From the NCBI RefSeq assembly GCF_902459695.1, contig NZ_CABPRZ010000029.1, forward strand, positions 1-64,000: DNA of 64,000 nt, read 5' to 3'. Made by a program: the position numbers and the translations under genes. The notes under the pieces were generated by a model. The model was not told the origin of the DNA and ran no database searches. It was given only the letters and a program-made list of their open reading frames with translations. Positions 54,263 to 63,016 of the stretch are shown here, piece by piece (the stretch's first letter is position 1; each line of letters opens with the position of its first letter). The stretch comes from Pandoraea terrae (GTDB lineage: Bacteria > Pseudomonadota > Gammaproteobacteria > Burkholderiales > Burkholderiaceae).

Positions 54263-55471
54263 TCAACTCAGGCGGGCTTGCTCTGCCGCTTTCAGATAGC
54301 CGTCGCGCGTCTGCGGTAGTTTCATTCCGAGCAGCGTGGCAGCGACCTGCGTGCGCAGAATCTGCGCCGTGCCGCCGGCGATGGTGAACATGCGGGCATC
54401 ACGTACGTGCCGCTCCATCGGGTGATGCCGCCCGTAACCGGACGACCCATAGAACTGCAGAGCGTCGTTGGTGACCTTGTTGGCCGTTTCAGCCGCAAAG
54501 ATCTTGGCCCGTGCCGCCTTGTCGATATCCGGGAAATCCGCGCCGCTGGAAGCCGCGGAACGCAGCAGCAATCGGGCTGCCTCCAGTTGGGTCGACATGT
54601 CGGCCAACATCCACTGCAGCCCCTGAAATTCGGCAATAGGTCGGCCGAACTGATGCCGGGATTTCAGGTAGGCCATGCCTTCCTCAAACGCGCCCTGCGC
54701 GATACCCAGGGCCACCGTGCCTGCACCGACACGCTGCGCGTTGTAGGCTGTCATCAGTGAGGCGAAACCGCGCTTCAGCCCGGCGGGGGGCATCACCAGC
54801 ATCGACTTGTGCACCTTGAGGTCACGGAACTCGAGATGGGTTTCGGGGATGCCGCGTACACCCATGGCGTAAAGCCTTCGTCCCACCACGAGTTCGGCAG
54901 GTGCGTTGCCATCCCGCACGCAGATGAATGCACCGATGCCTTGCTCCACACCGTCGTCGAACACGCGCGCGAAGATCAGGTGCAACCGCGAAACGCCACC
55001 GCCAGTGATCCAGTACTTCTCTCCATTCAGGATGTAGTCATCCCCCTTCTTGTCGGCACGCGTGGTCATCTCGCTGGCGGCGCTGCCGGCATTCGGCTCC
55101 GAGACGCAGATCGCCGGCTTGTCTCCCGATAGCACCAGATCGGCCGCCAACCTCAGTTGCGCCTCGGTTCCATACTTCGCGATGGCGCCGATCGCCCCCA
55201 TGTTTGCCTCTACCGTGATCCGCCCCATGGTGGCGCACGCCTTGGCCATCTCTTCAATGACGATCACAGTGTCCAAATAAGAGAGGCCCCGGCCGCCCAC
55301 GTTTTTTGGCAGTGTCATGCCCATGAATCCCGCGTCGCGCAGCTGCGCGACGTTATCCCACGGATACTGTTCGGTGAGGTCCGTATTGGCGGCGGTGGGG
55401 GCGAATACAGATTGCGCGAGCTCTCGTGCTTTCGCCTGCAGATTCAACTGTTCAGGGGTCAGGTCGTACAT
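54263..55471 (-). CDS. Acyl-CoA dehydrogenase (about 400 aa)
   Basis: The 402-residue protein has the standard motifs: ICVSEPNAGSAASEM for flavin/substrate binding, KYWITGGGVSRLHLI, and the C-terminal ALQFYGSSGYGRHHPMERHVRDARMFTIAGGTAQI. The catalytic Glu of classic short-chain dehydrogenases falls in this end region, where the sequence is TIAGGT instead of YEGT, so the base may be elsewhere. It oxidises an acyl-CoA with electrons to ETF. It follows the CaiB gene by 8 nt, with TAGGAG before its start, so the two form an operon. Confidence 0.88.
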   Translation of the reverse strand: MYDLTPEQLNLQAKARELAQSVFAPTAANTDLTEQYPWDNVAQLRDAGFMGMTLPKNVGGRGLSYLDTVIVIEEMAKACATMGRITVEANMGAIGAIAKYGTEAQLRLAADLVLSGDKPAICVSEPNAGSAASEMTTRADKKGDDYILNGEKYWITGGGVSRLHLIFARVFDDGVEQGIGAFICVRDGNAPAELVVGRRLYAMGVRGIPETHLEFRDLKVHKSMLVMPPAGLKRGFASLMTAYNAQRVGAGTVALGIAQGAFEEGMAYLKSRHQFGRPIAEFQGLQWMLADMSTQLEAARLLLRSAASSGADFPDIDKAARAKIFAAETANKVTNDALQFYGSSGYGRHHPMERHVRDARMFTIAGGTAQILRTQVAATLLGMKLPQTRDGYLKAAEQARLS

Positions 55472-55479
55472 GGCGTCTC

Positions 55480-56679
55480 CTAAAGCGTTTTAGTGTTTCC
55501 AAGCCAATCCATCAGTACTTCTGCAGCATGCTCATTGAGCCGTGGCGGTGGTCGCATGTAGCTCGGTGGCGTTGCGGACATCCTTAGAGGATTTGCCAGG
55601 AGATGAATCTCCCCGTCCATCGCCCACTCGCACGGCATGCGCAGCTCGGCGCCGCGGGCTTTGACATGTGGATCGGCAAATACGTCTTCCAAATTGTTCA
55701 CGGGCCCGCACGGGACACCGACCGTTTCGAGCTCCCGCAGCCATGTCGCGCGAGACCGCGTTCTTAGCGCGTGGTCAACAAGTTCGCACAGTGCGGCTCG
55801 ATGACGGATTCGCATCGGGTTGGTTGCATAACGCTCGTCGGACGCGAGTTCGTCCATCCCCGCGACCTCGCAGAACCGGCGAAATTGGGCATCGTTTCCA
55901 ACGGCAAGGATCATCGGCGCATCGGCCGTCGAGAACACCTGGTATGGAACGATGTTCGGGTGGCCGTTACCCAAGCGAGTCGGTAGCTGCCTGTCAGCCA
56001 GGTAATTCGTGCCGGCATTGACGAGCCAGGAGATCTGCGTATCGAGGAGGGAAATGTCGATGTGTTGCCCTTCTCCCGTTCGCTGACAATGCTGCAGAGC
56101 CGCCAGGATTCCGACGGTGGCGTACATGCCTGTCATGACATCGGCAATCCCAACACCCACCTTCATCGGTTCGCCGTCCGGCACGCCGGTAAGGCTCATG
56201 ATGCCCCCCATGCCCTGGATCAAGAAATCATAGCCAGGTCGGGCGGCGTACGGGCCCGTCTGCCCGAAACCCGTGACAGAGCAATAGATCAGGCGCGGAT
56301 ATCGGTCCTTGATTTGCTCGTACGCCAAGCCGTACTTGGCAAGGCCGCCCACTTTGTAGTTCTCCACCAGTACATCGGCCTGCGCGATCAGCTGATGCAC
56401 GAGTTCCCGACCCGAGGCAGATCCGATGTCGATGGCAATCGATCGCTTGTTGCGATTGGCCGAGAGGTAATAGGCACTCTCCTCCGTTTGCTCCCCCGAC
56501 GTCCCGCGTACGTAGGGTGGGCCCCATTTGCGCGTGTCATCCCCCTCGTCAGGTTTTTCGACTTTGACGACATCAGCCCCAAGATCGCCAAGAAGCTGGG
56601 CCGCACTGGGGCCCGCCAAGATACGGGAGAGATCCAGGACCTTGATTCCAGCTAGCGCGGTCTTCTGATCGGTGTTCAT
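55480..56679 (-). CDS. CaiB/BaiF-family (type III) CoA-transferase
   Basis: The 399-residue protein has the family III pattern: GIKVLDLSRILAGPSAAQLLGDLGADVVKVE at the N-terminus with ANRNKRSIAIDI following, and VLVENYKVGGLAKYGL, PRLIYCSVTGFGQTGPYA, where the catalytic Asp lies nearby (PGYDFLIQGMGG). It moves CoA from a donor acyl-CoA to a free acid. With the acyl-CoA dehydrogenase 8 nt downstream it would activate a carboxylic acid and then desaturate it. The ATG at 56679 is chosen on family length. Confidence 0.9.
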   Translation of the reverse strand: MNTDQKTALAGIKVLDLSRILAGPSAAQLLGDLGADVVKVEKPDEGDDTRKWGPPYVRGTSGEQTEESAYYLSANRNKRSIAIDIGSASGRELVHQLIAQADVLVENYKVGGLAKYGLAYEQIKDRYPRLIYCSVTGFGQTGPYAARPGYDFLIQGMGGIMSLTGVPDGEPMKVGVGIADVMTGMYATVGILAALQHCQRTGEGQHIDISLLDTQISWLVNAGTNYLADRQLPTRLGNGHPNIVPYQVFSTADAPMILAVGNDAQFRRFCEVAGMDELASDERYATNPMRIRHRAALCELVDHALRTRSRATWLRELETVGVPCGPVNNLEDVFADPHVKARGAELRMPCEWAMDGEIHLLANPLRMSATPPSYMRPPPRLNEHAAEVLMDWLGNTKTL

Positions 56680-56967
56680 ACGACACCACCGTTTGCGGGC
56701 TCGATCTGACGCGCGGGGATGGCGCGCTCCAATGACCAAGAACCACATGAGAAGTTAAGTGAATCCATCGCCTTCCTCGTCACTGCATGACTTTTGAGAA
56801 ATTCTAATACTCACAGTCCTCACTCACAATTGAAAGTCAATTCAATGCTCAGTCGTGAGTGATTTAGCGACTGCCCACTTGAGCGGGCCTTGTATGCGGG
56901 CCCGCGCGAACACGTTCAATGAAGGGTGCGCGCAAGAGAGGCTTTCAGCGCGACCTCAAGGAGGTAC

Positions 56968-58194
56968 TCAGCGCTGCGCAAGCGCCTTGGAGATACGCTC
57001 GATCGCCAAGTCCACCGTCTGGCGAGGGCAGCCGAGATTCGCACGCATAAAGCCGTGCCCTTCAACGCCAAACTTCGCCCCCTTGTCCAGCCATACACGG
57101 CCCTTGACGAGCATGAAGTCTTCGAGCTCCTCGGGCGTCATTCCTAGTGCGCGGCAGTCGATCCAGGCCAGATAGAGCGATTCCATGTCGATCACCTTTA
57201 AGCCAGCATCGAGCGTGTTGATGCGGTTGGCAAAGTGCCGCTGGTTCTGTGCGATGTAGGCCGCCAGTTCATCCACCCAGTCAGCTTCGTGCCGGAACGC
57301 GGCTTCGGTAGCAACCATTCCCAGCAGATTGATGCGGGTGTTGTGGTTTCTCTCGATGGTCCGGGTGATTTCGTCTCGCTTCACCTTGTCGGCGATGAAC
57401 ATGTTGCCGCATTGCAGCCCAGCCAGATTGAATGTTTTGCTCGCTGACGTGCAGGTGATGCAGTTGTGGGCGAATCGCCGATCGAGTGAAGCAAACGGAG
57501 TGTGCTTTCTTCCTGCGGCGAGCACGAAATCGCAATGGATTTCGTCAGCCATCACCAGCACCCCATGGTTCAAGCAAATCTCGCCCATGGTGCGTAGTTC
57601 ATCCTCGGTCCACACGTTACCCGTCGGGTTGTGCGGGTTGGATAGGATAAAGATCTTGGTGTTGTCTCGAATCGCATTCTCAAACACCTTTGCGTCAAAA
57701 CGGTAGCGCTCGCCGTCGAACTGCAGCGGCGCCGTGGTCACGTGGCGGCCATTGATCACCACGTCATGGTGAAAATGCACATAGACCGGCGGTTGGATAA
57801 GAACCGAGTCGCCCGGTTGTGAAAACGACTGCACTATGGTCTTGATCGCGGCAATCACGCTGGCAACCGGCACCACCCATCCTGGCGGCACGTCCCAGCC
57901 GAATCGCTTTTGCTGCCACCCGATCACGGCATCCTGGTAACCCTTGGTCATGCCTGCGGGATAGCCGTAGACACCGTGCGAGACGGCTTCCTGCAACGCG
58001 TCGATTACTGCCGGAGGGGATTTGAAATCCATGTCCGCCACCCACATGGGCAATGGCTTGGCTTGTGCTTGGGCATCGGTCATGGCGCCAGCCGGGTCGC
58101 CCCACTTGAGTGAATTGCTACGACTGCGGTCCACCACGGTGTCGAAATCAAACCGAGACTTGCTGGCCGACAGCACACTTTGATTTTGAGTCAT
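56968..58194 (-). CDS. MalY/PatB-family PLP-dependent C-S lyase (aminotransferase class I/II fold)
   Basis: The 408-residue protein has the MalY/PatB pattern: PMWVADMDFKSPPAVIDAL, the NPHNPTGNVW motif, DEIHCDFV and the PLP Lys253 in TSASKTFNLAGLQ. Members cleave cystathionine or cysteine S-conjugates to pyruvate, ammonia and a thiol. It is 56 nt downstream of the HAAAP carrier gene on the same strand and near a thiol dioxygenase gene. That supports a role in sulfur amino-acid breakdown rather than transamination. Confidence 0.88.
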   Translation of the reverse strand: MTQNQSVLSASKSRFDFDTVVDRSRSNSLKWGDPAGAMTDAQAQAKPLPMWVADMDFKSPPAVIDALQEAVSHGVYGYPAGMTKGYQDAVIGWQQKRFGWDVPPGWVVPVASVIAAIKTIVQSFSQPGDSVLIQPPVYVHFHHDVVINGRHVTTAPLQFDGERYRFDAKVFENAIRDNTKIFILSNPHNPTGNVWTEDELRTMGEICLNHGVLVMADEIHCDFVLAAGRKHTPFASLDRRFAHNCITCTSASKTFNLAGLQCGNMFIADKVKRDEITRTIERNHNTRINLLGMVATEAAFRHEADWVDELAAYIAQNQRHFANRINTLDAGLKVIDMESLYLAWIDCRALGMTPEELEDFMLVKGRVWLDKGAKFGVEGHGFMRANLGCPRQTVDLAIERISKALAQR

Positions 58195-58250
58195 TGCCTT
58201 CTACCTCTTTCCGTCTTGCGTAGTTTGCGTAAGCAGCGTCTACGGCGGCT

Positions 58251-59540
58251 TCAGTAGCCCATGGCCTTGAGCACAGGTGATAGGGACACAATCACGCCAA
58301 ACACAAACACGTACCAAACCTTGGGGGAAAGGTATTTCCTTAGCGCAGGCACCTTGTAGACCAGAACGCACGGAATGATGAACGACGCGATGCCGTAGAT
58401 GGGCGATGCCAACTGCTGCAGCAACAGGATGGAAAAACGCGTCTGTACCCACAGCCACAGGCCGAGCACGATGAACACGCAAATGCCGGCAGATACAAGG
58501 CGCGCATTGACACGCTCATGTGGAACGAAGCGTGTGAGGATGTTCATGACCATGCCTTTGATCGACTCCTCGAATCCCAGATAGATACCGAGAAAGGCAG
58601 TGAGAATTGCGAACACATTCAGGGCCGCAGTCATATACAGCACGCCATCTCCAGGAATGACGCTACCAGCCAGAGCCAGGGCCGAGATGTTCTGTGCCTT
58701 GGCCAATAGCGCCTGCTCGTGCGAAAGCGCAAAGGCAAACGACGTGGCAAAGAACAGGACCGCGATTGCCAGGATGGCATACGCAATGCGGTTGGCGCGG
58801 ATCGCGCGGTACGTGGCAATGCGCGGGTCCTTCTCCACCTTGCGGAAGGCAATGTTCATCGGGCTGAGGATCTGCACGAACAGGATGGAAAACAAGGTAA
58901 ACGGCACGGTCAGGATGGTGTCGATCACGAACCGTTTGATCTCCGGGAGGGGAGGCAGATTCACGCGGGTGTCCCAATGGGGAATCATCACCACGCCAAG
59001 CAGCACGACCACACCGAGCTTGAAAAGCACCAGCGGGCCGGACACTTTGAAGATCAGCTTCTCGCCCTGCGCGGCGATTAGGACGAGCAGACACAGAATG
59101 GCCAGCGAAAAGAATGGGCTATTGGAGAGCAGCCCTGTCGTCATACCGAAGCTCTGCAGGTACTTGGCCGTGTCAAAGGTCACCGCCAGGGAATAGGTGA
59201 GCATGCCTTTGAGAAGCATGAAGAAGTACACGACGGCTAGAAAGATGCCCCAGTTCTTTCCGAAGTACTGCGTGATGATTCCAGCGTAGTTCTCGCACTC
59301 CGTGCTTCCAGAGAGCGTCTGCAGATACAGCTGTTGCATCATGTACAGTGCGGGATAAGCTAGCACCACCGATGCCGCAAACACCCACACACCGGTGATG
59401 CCGACCTGAACCGGCAGGAAAACAATGCCGGCACCGATTGCCATTCCGACGCACAGGATGACCCACCCCATGTCATATCGGGTGAACGGTACCCCGCCAG
59501 CAGGTTCAGCAGAAATTTCCAACTCAGCGAAAGTGCTCAA
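58251..59540 (-). CDS. HAAAP-family amino-acid permease (serine/threonine type)
   Basis: The 429-residue protein has 11 predicted membrane helices and the SdaC/TdcC/TnaB features GWVILCVGMAIGAGIVFLP at helix 1 and NYAGIITQYFGKNWGIF. It probably imports an amino acid such as serine, threonine or a cysteine derivative by proton symport. The start appears to be TTG at 59540, since AAAGGAG precedes it at seven bases. It lies between the thioesterase and the C-S lyase genes in one leftward group. Confidence 0.85.
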   Translation of the reverse strand: MSTFAELEISAEPAGGVPFTRYDMGWVILCVGMAIGAGIVFLPVQVGITGVWVFAASVVLAYPALYMMQQLYLQTLSGSTECENYAGIITQYFGKNWGIFLAVVYFFMLLKGMLTYSLAVTFDTAKYLQSFGMTTGLLSNSPFFSLAILCLLVLIAAQGEKLIFKVSGPLVLFKLGVVVLLGVVMIPHWDTRVNLPPLPEIKRFVIDTILTVPFTLFSILFVQILSPMNIAFRKVEKDPRIATYRAIRANRIAYAILAIAVLFFATSFAFALSHEQALLAKAQNISALALAGSVIPGDGVLYMTAALNVFAILTAFLGIYLGFEESIKGMVMNILTRFVPHERVNARLVSAGICVFIVLGLWLWVQTRFSILLLQQLASPIYGIASFIIPCVLVYKVPALRKYLSPKVWYVFVFGVIVSLSPVLKAMGY

Positions 59541-59663
59541 GCTTGTCTCCTTTGTGTGTGAGCGCCACGGCGCGCGCGAACGCGTACAAGGCGCTGCTAC
59601 GTTTTATCGTTCTTGTGATCGCGAGGCTCAGTGCCTCAAATGCTGTGATGACGTCCGTATGCT

Positions 59664-60170
59664 CTATTCCGACGAGGCCGGGACGGTCAGTTCGGGGCAG
59701 CTGTGCGCGTGGTCCTGTAGTCGAATGGCCAACATCTCTCCGACAGCACAGGTAAGCTCGCCTGCGGTCAGAACCAGATCGACCCAAGCCTTTCGGCCCT
59801 CCAGTGAACGAAGCCGGCCCTTGATCACCAGTTCAACCCCAAGTGGCGTGGGCTGTTTAAAGTCGACCTTCAAAGACGCCGTCACGAAGCGAATTGGCTG
59901 CGAGCCGTCGCCCACCTGCCGCCCTTCCTTCTGATAGGCGTAGGCAGCTGCGGACGCCGCGCCATGGCAATCGAGAAGCGAGGCAATCATCCCGCCATAG
60001 ACATGGTCGGGAACACCACCGCTGTACCGAAGATCAGACGTGAACCTGGCAACCGTCTCGTCGCCAACGAGGTAGCTCTTCAGGTGATGGCCGTGCGGAT
60101 TGCGCGCACCGCAGCCATAGCAGTGCGCGAACTCCGGTGGGTAGGCGTCTTGTATTGCGTGTGTAGGCAT
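59664..60170 (-). CDS. PaaI-type hot-dog thioesterase
   Basis: The 168-residue protein has a hot-dog thioesterase pattern: FAHCYGCGARNPHGHHLKSYLVGDE at the start, YSGGVPDHVYGGMIASLLDCHGAASA with the catalytic helix region, and SLKVDFKQPTPLGVELVIKGRL. The Cys-x-x-Cys pair is common in this subgroup. It hydrolyses an acyl-CoA. The ATG at 60170 follows GAGGAG; the upstream extension to 60278 has no similarity. It faces the LysR gene at 60467. Confidence 0.82.
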   Translation of the reverse strand: MPTHAIQDAYPPEFAHCYGCGARNPHGHHLKSYLVGDETVARFTSDLRYSGGVPDHVYGGMIASLLDCHGAASAAAYAYQKEGRQVGDGSQPIRFVTASLKVDFKQPTPLGVELVIKGRLRSLEGRKAWVDLVLTAGELTCAVGEMLAIRLQDHAHSCPELTVPASSE

Positions 60171-60272
60171 CTGTCTGTCTCCTCGTCCAAATTCGAGATG
60201 CTGGCGGCCAACAGGAAAACCGTTGACGTGGCGCCAATCCCGCTCCGATCTCGAACTTGGAGTTATCGTATT

Positions 60273-60299
60273 GCTCATCTAGTTCATGAACAATTGAGC
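60273..60299. promoter_or_regulatory. Nested dyad in the divergent thioesterase/LysR promoter region
   Basis: The 10-bp palindrome GTTCATGAAC (60282-60291) is flanked by GCTCA (60273) and TGAGC (60295). The symmetric layout in the gap between a LysR gene and the divergent thioesterase gene makes it the likely regulator binding site. Confidence 0.45.
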
Positions 60300-60466
60300 T
60301 TTAGATCAACTCAAAAGAACGGGCGATGCGTCACGTCAGTGAGCTTCTTCCCTCGCGACGCGCTTGTGCGGGGAGCAATGGTTTGCCCCACGTGACCGGA
60401 CTTGCCGTAGCACCAAGCTACCAATATCATATTCATGCAACCGCACAAAACTTGAGGACAAATTCA

Positions 60467-61399
60467 ATGGGGCATCGATCCGGCACGACGACACCGACTC
60501 TCCGGCAGCTTGAGCTTCTGCTGGCGCTCACCTCTTCAGACGGAATTGCGAGCGCTGGCGCCAAGGTCGGCATGTCACCTTCGGCTACGAGTCACGCGTT
60601 GCGGGCGCTGGAAAACGCGCTGGGAACGGAGTTGATCGACCGTAATGCATCGGGGGTCGCGCTGACCTATACAGGCGAACATGTGCTTCCCCATGTTCGC
60701 GATGTCTTTGCGTCTCTTCAATTGGTCCAGGCCACAGCGCTGGCTGGCGCTGAGCTGAAGACCGGTCTGCTGCGTTTGGGCTCATTCGGCGCGAGTGCGA
60801 CGATCAGGGTTCTCCCTCCGCTAATAGAGCGGTTCAAGGCCCGCCACCCTGGCGTTGATGTCGTGGTCACAGAAAAACCAGACGAGCAGACGTCACGCGA
60901 TCTGATCGAGCGCCGTCTGGAACTCGCCGCAGTCACGTTGCCCAAGTCGGACTTCGACTCGCAAACTCTTGCCGTTGATGAGCTCGTCGCGGTTTTGCCT
61001 TCCGGCCACCCTCTGGCAAAACTCGAGACCGTTCCGCTCAAGGAGATGACGGCTGACCCGTTCATATTGACCCGCGCAGGGTCGCAGGCCTTGGTGACCA
61101 AGTTGTTCTCGAGGAGCGGGCTACGCCCGCGGGTGACATACGAACTGCTACAGCTGATGTCAATACTGGAGTTGGTTGCGAGCGGAAAAGGCATCTCCGT
61201 CCTCGCAAAGCTGGCGCTTCCAGATCGGTACAATGGCACCGTCTTCCGCCCTCTTTCCCCGGGTACGTCCAGACGTATCGGATTGGTATGCCTGAATGAG
61301 AACCGCCTTTCGCCGGTCGCTCGCGCGTTCTGGCAAGAGGCTCGCCGATATCACGCTGACCTCAAATCCAGCGCTCGCCAGGTTGACACAACACGCTGA
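60467..61399 (+). CDS. LysR-family transcriptional regulator
   Basis: The 310-residue protein starts with the LysR HTH (LRQLELLLALTSSDGIASAGAKVGMSPSATSHALRALENALG) and has the effector domain in its second half. The ATG at 60467 follows GAGGA; the open frame to 60326 runs through the intergenic dyad and is not coding. It is divergent from the thioesterase-HAAAP-lyase group and upstream of the thiol dioxygenase gene, and could control both. Confidence 0.86.
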   Translation: MGHRSGTTTPTLRQLELLLALTSSDGIASAGAKVGMSPSATSHALRALENALGTELIDRNASGVALTYTGEHVLPHVRDVFASLQLVQATALAGAELKTGLLRLGSFGASATIRVLPPLIERFKARHPGVDVVVTEKPDEQTSRDLIERRLELAAVTLPKSDFDSQTLAVDELVAVLPSGHPLAKLETVPLKEMTADPFILTRAGSQALVTKLFSRSGLRPRVTYELLQLMSILELVASGKGISVLAKLALPDRYNGTVFRPLSPGTSRRIGLVCLNENRLSPVARAFWQEARRYHADLKSSARQVDTTR

Positions 61400-61563
61400 C
61401 CGAAGCGACGTGAAATGTCCTCGGCAGTTGAAATCAGGTTCAATTGCTCAGGAAGAGCCCAGAGCCAACAATCCGAGTAGCCCTAGGGTTCGCTACCTCG
61501 ATCGATCATTCGGCGAAAACCCTGGGGGTGACTACAACAACATCTAGCTACCGGAGACCTCTG

Positions 61564-62142
61564 ATGCGAGTTCCGTCTACGCAATTCAATCGCTTCGTGC
61601 GCGACTTTACGCAGCTTGTTGACAACTTCCCGGGTGACGAAACGCAAATCCTGAGTAAAGGGCGTGAGCTCCTTGTCGAGATTGTCCGTCGCGATGATTG
61701 GCTTCCCGAGGAATACGCGCAGGCACATCCTCAGTACTATCAGCAGTACTTGCTACACGCCGATCCAGCGGATCGCTTTTCGGTTGTCAGCTTCGTTTGG
61801 GGGCCGGGTCAGAAGACCCCGATCCACAACCACACAGTGTGGGCGCTGATCGGTGTGTTGAGGGGTGGTGAGCGCGCCGAATCGTTTGAAGTCGGCCTGC
61901 CCGGCCAGCCTATGCGATCGCTCGGGATCGAGTACCTCAAACCAGGAACTGTCGAAAGTATTTCGCCGCGCACGGGCGACATTCACAGAGTGTCAAACAC
62001 GTATGAGGACCGCGTCTCAATCAGTGTTCACGTCTACGGCGGAAACATCGGACGGATTTCGCGGCACGTCTTCGACCCACAAACGAGTGCCCGCAAGACC
62101 TTCATTTCCGGCTACTCCAACGATGCCGAGATTTCAGGGTAG
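61564..62142 (+). CDS. Thiol dioxygenase (cysteine/3-mercaptopropionate dioxygenase family)
   Basis: The 192-residue cupin has the iron ligands His88, His90 (IHNHTVW) and His141 (DIHRV), and Tyr158 in VYGGN. Instead of the Arg that binds cysteine in CDO, the segment YYQQYLLHAD has Gln residues as in bacterial 3-mercaptopropionate dioxygenases, so that thiol is a likely substrate, giving the sulfinic acid. The start follows CCGGAG. The nearby C-S lyase and amino-acid carrier suggest a sulfur-compound pathway. Confidence 0.85.
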   Translation: MRVPSTQFNRFVRDFTQLVDNFPGDETQILSKGRELLVEIVRRDDWLPEEYAQAHPQYYQQYLLHADPADRFSVVSFVWGPGQKTPIHNHTVWALIGVLRGGERAESFEVGLPGQPMRSLGIEYLKPGTVESISPRTGDIHRVSNTYEDRVSISVHVYGGNIGRISRHVFDPQTSARKTFISGYSNDAEISG

Positions 62143-62195
62143 CCAGTCAGAATGCGCGGTAGCCTTGTGTCGCCGGAGGTACTCAGCAAATTGTC

Positions 62196-62850
62196 GTGGG
62201 GGGGAAGTTCGCGGAGAAAGGGGCTACGGCAGCATCAGCACTCGCGCCGGCCGTTACAACTCGTTCGCCATTGCGCTGCGGCATTCCTGCAATAGCGGCG
62301 GTGGATACCTACGAGAAGCCGCAAGCCAGAGGCGCAGATTTCGTTGGGAATGTCAGGCGGCTGGTGAAGCATAAGGCCGTTTATCCAGCGGTTCTCATCT
62401 GCTTTCAGTGGAACTTTGCGCCAGGATCGGCCACTCCGCTGCAGTTCTATCTGACCAATGAGCTGCATGCATCGGATTCCGTTTACTCGTACTACAACGG
62501 GATCTTTGCCGCCGCATTCATCCCGACATTTTTGCTGTATGGCTTTCTGTGCAAGAAAGTATCGCTGAACAAGCTGCTGTGGTGGGGAACGATCGTCGCA
62601 GTGCCGCAGATGATTCCGCTGGCATTCATTCACTCAGCAAATCTCGCCCTTGTATTGGCGGCACCGATCGGGTTGATGGGCGGTGTAGCCACGGCAGCTT
62701 ACTTCGATCTCGCGATGCGGTCCTGTCCGCCAGGCCTGCAAGGAACCTTGATGATGCTGGTGGATGGCGTTTTCGCGCTCTCGGCGCGTGCCGGCGATCT
62801 ATTGGGCTCATGGATCTATAACAGCGGCGCAACGCACGGGTTGGCCAAGC
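62196..62850 (+). pseudogene. MFS transporter remnant (central part only)
   Basis: The frame encodes membrane segments of an MFS carrier (YPAVLICFQWNFAPGSATPL, YNGIFAAAFIPTFLLYGFL, LLGSWIYNSGATHG). About the first half with the usual N-terminal helices is missing, and the coding match ends abruptly near 62848, where it meets the truncated acyl-CoA ligase on the other strand. The N-terminal 70 residues of the open frame do not look like a transporter. It is broken at both ends. Confidence 0.7.
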
Positions 62851-62995
62851 GCCGACCGTTGTCCCACAGTTGCCGATAGGTCCTGACCTCGTCCGGCCCG
62901 TCGCCGTTTTCGAAGGTCAGCACGTCCCGGTCCGGATCGGTCCCGGCGCAGTTGGCGATCAGGTTCGCCAGGATCAGTTCATTGCTTTCCGCCAT
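62848..62995 (-). pseudogene. 5' fragment of an AMP-dependent acyl-CoA ligase gene
   Basis: From the ATG at 62995 (GGAG upstream) the minus strand reads MAESNELILANLIANCAGTD, then RDVLTFENGDG and RTYRQLWDNGRRLA. This is the N-terminus of an AMP-binding acyl-CoA synthetase. After about 49 codons the frame enters the MFS remnant and stops at 62816. It lies 21 nt after the acyl-CoA dehydrogenase, so the original operon was dehydrogenase-ligase, cut by a deletion or recombination event. Confidence 0.65.
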
Positions 62996-63016
62996 GTCCC
63001 AAACTCCGGCAATGAA

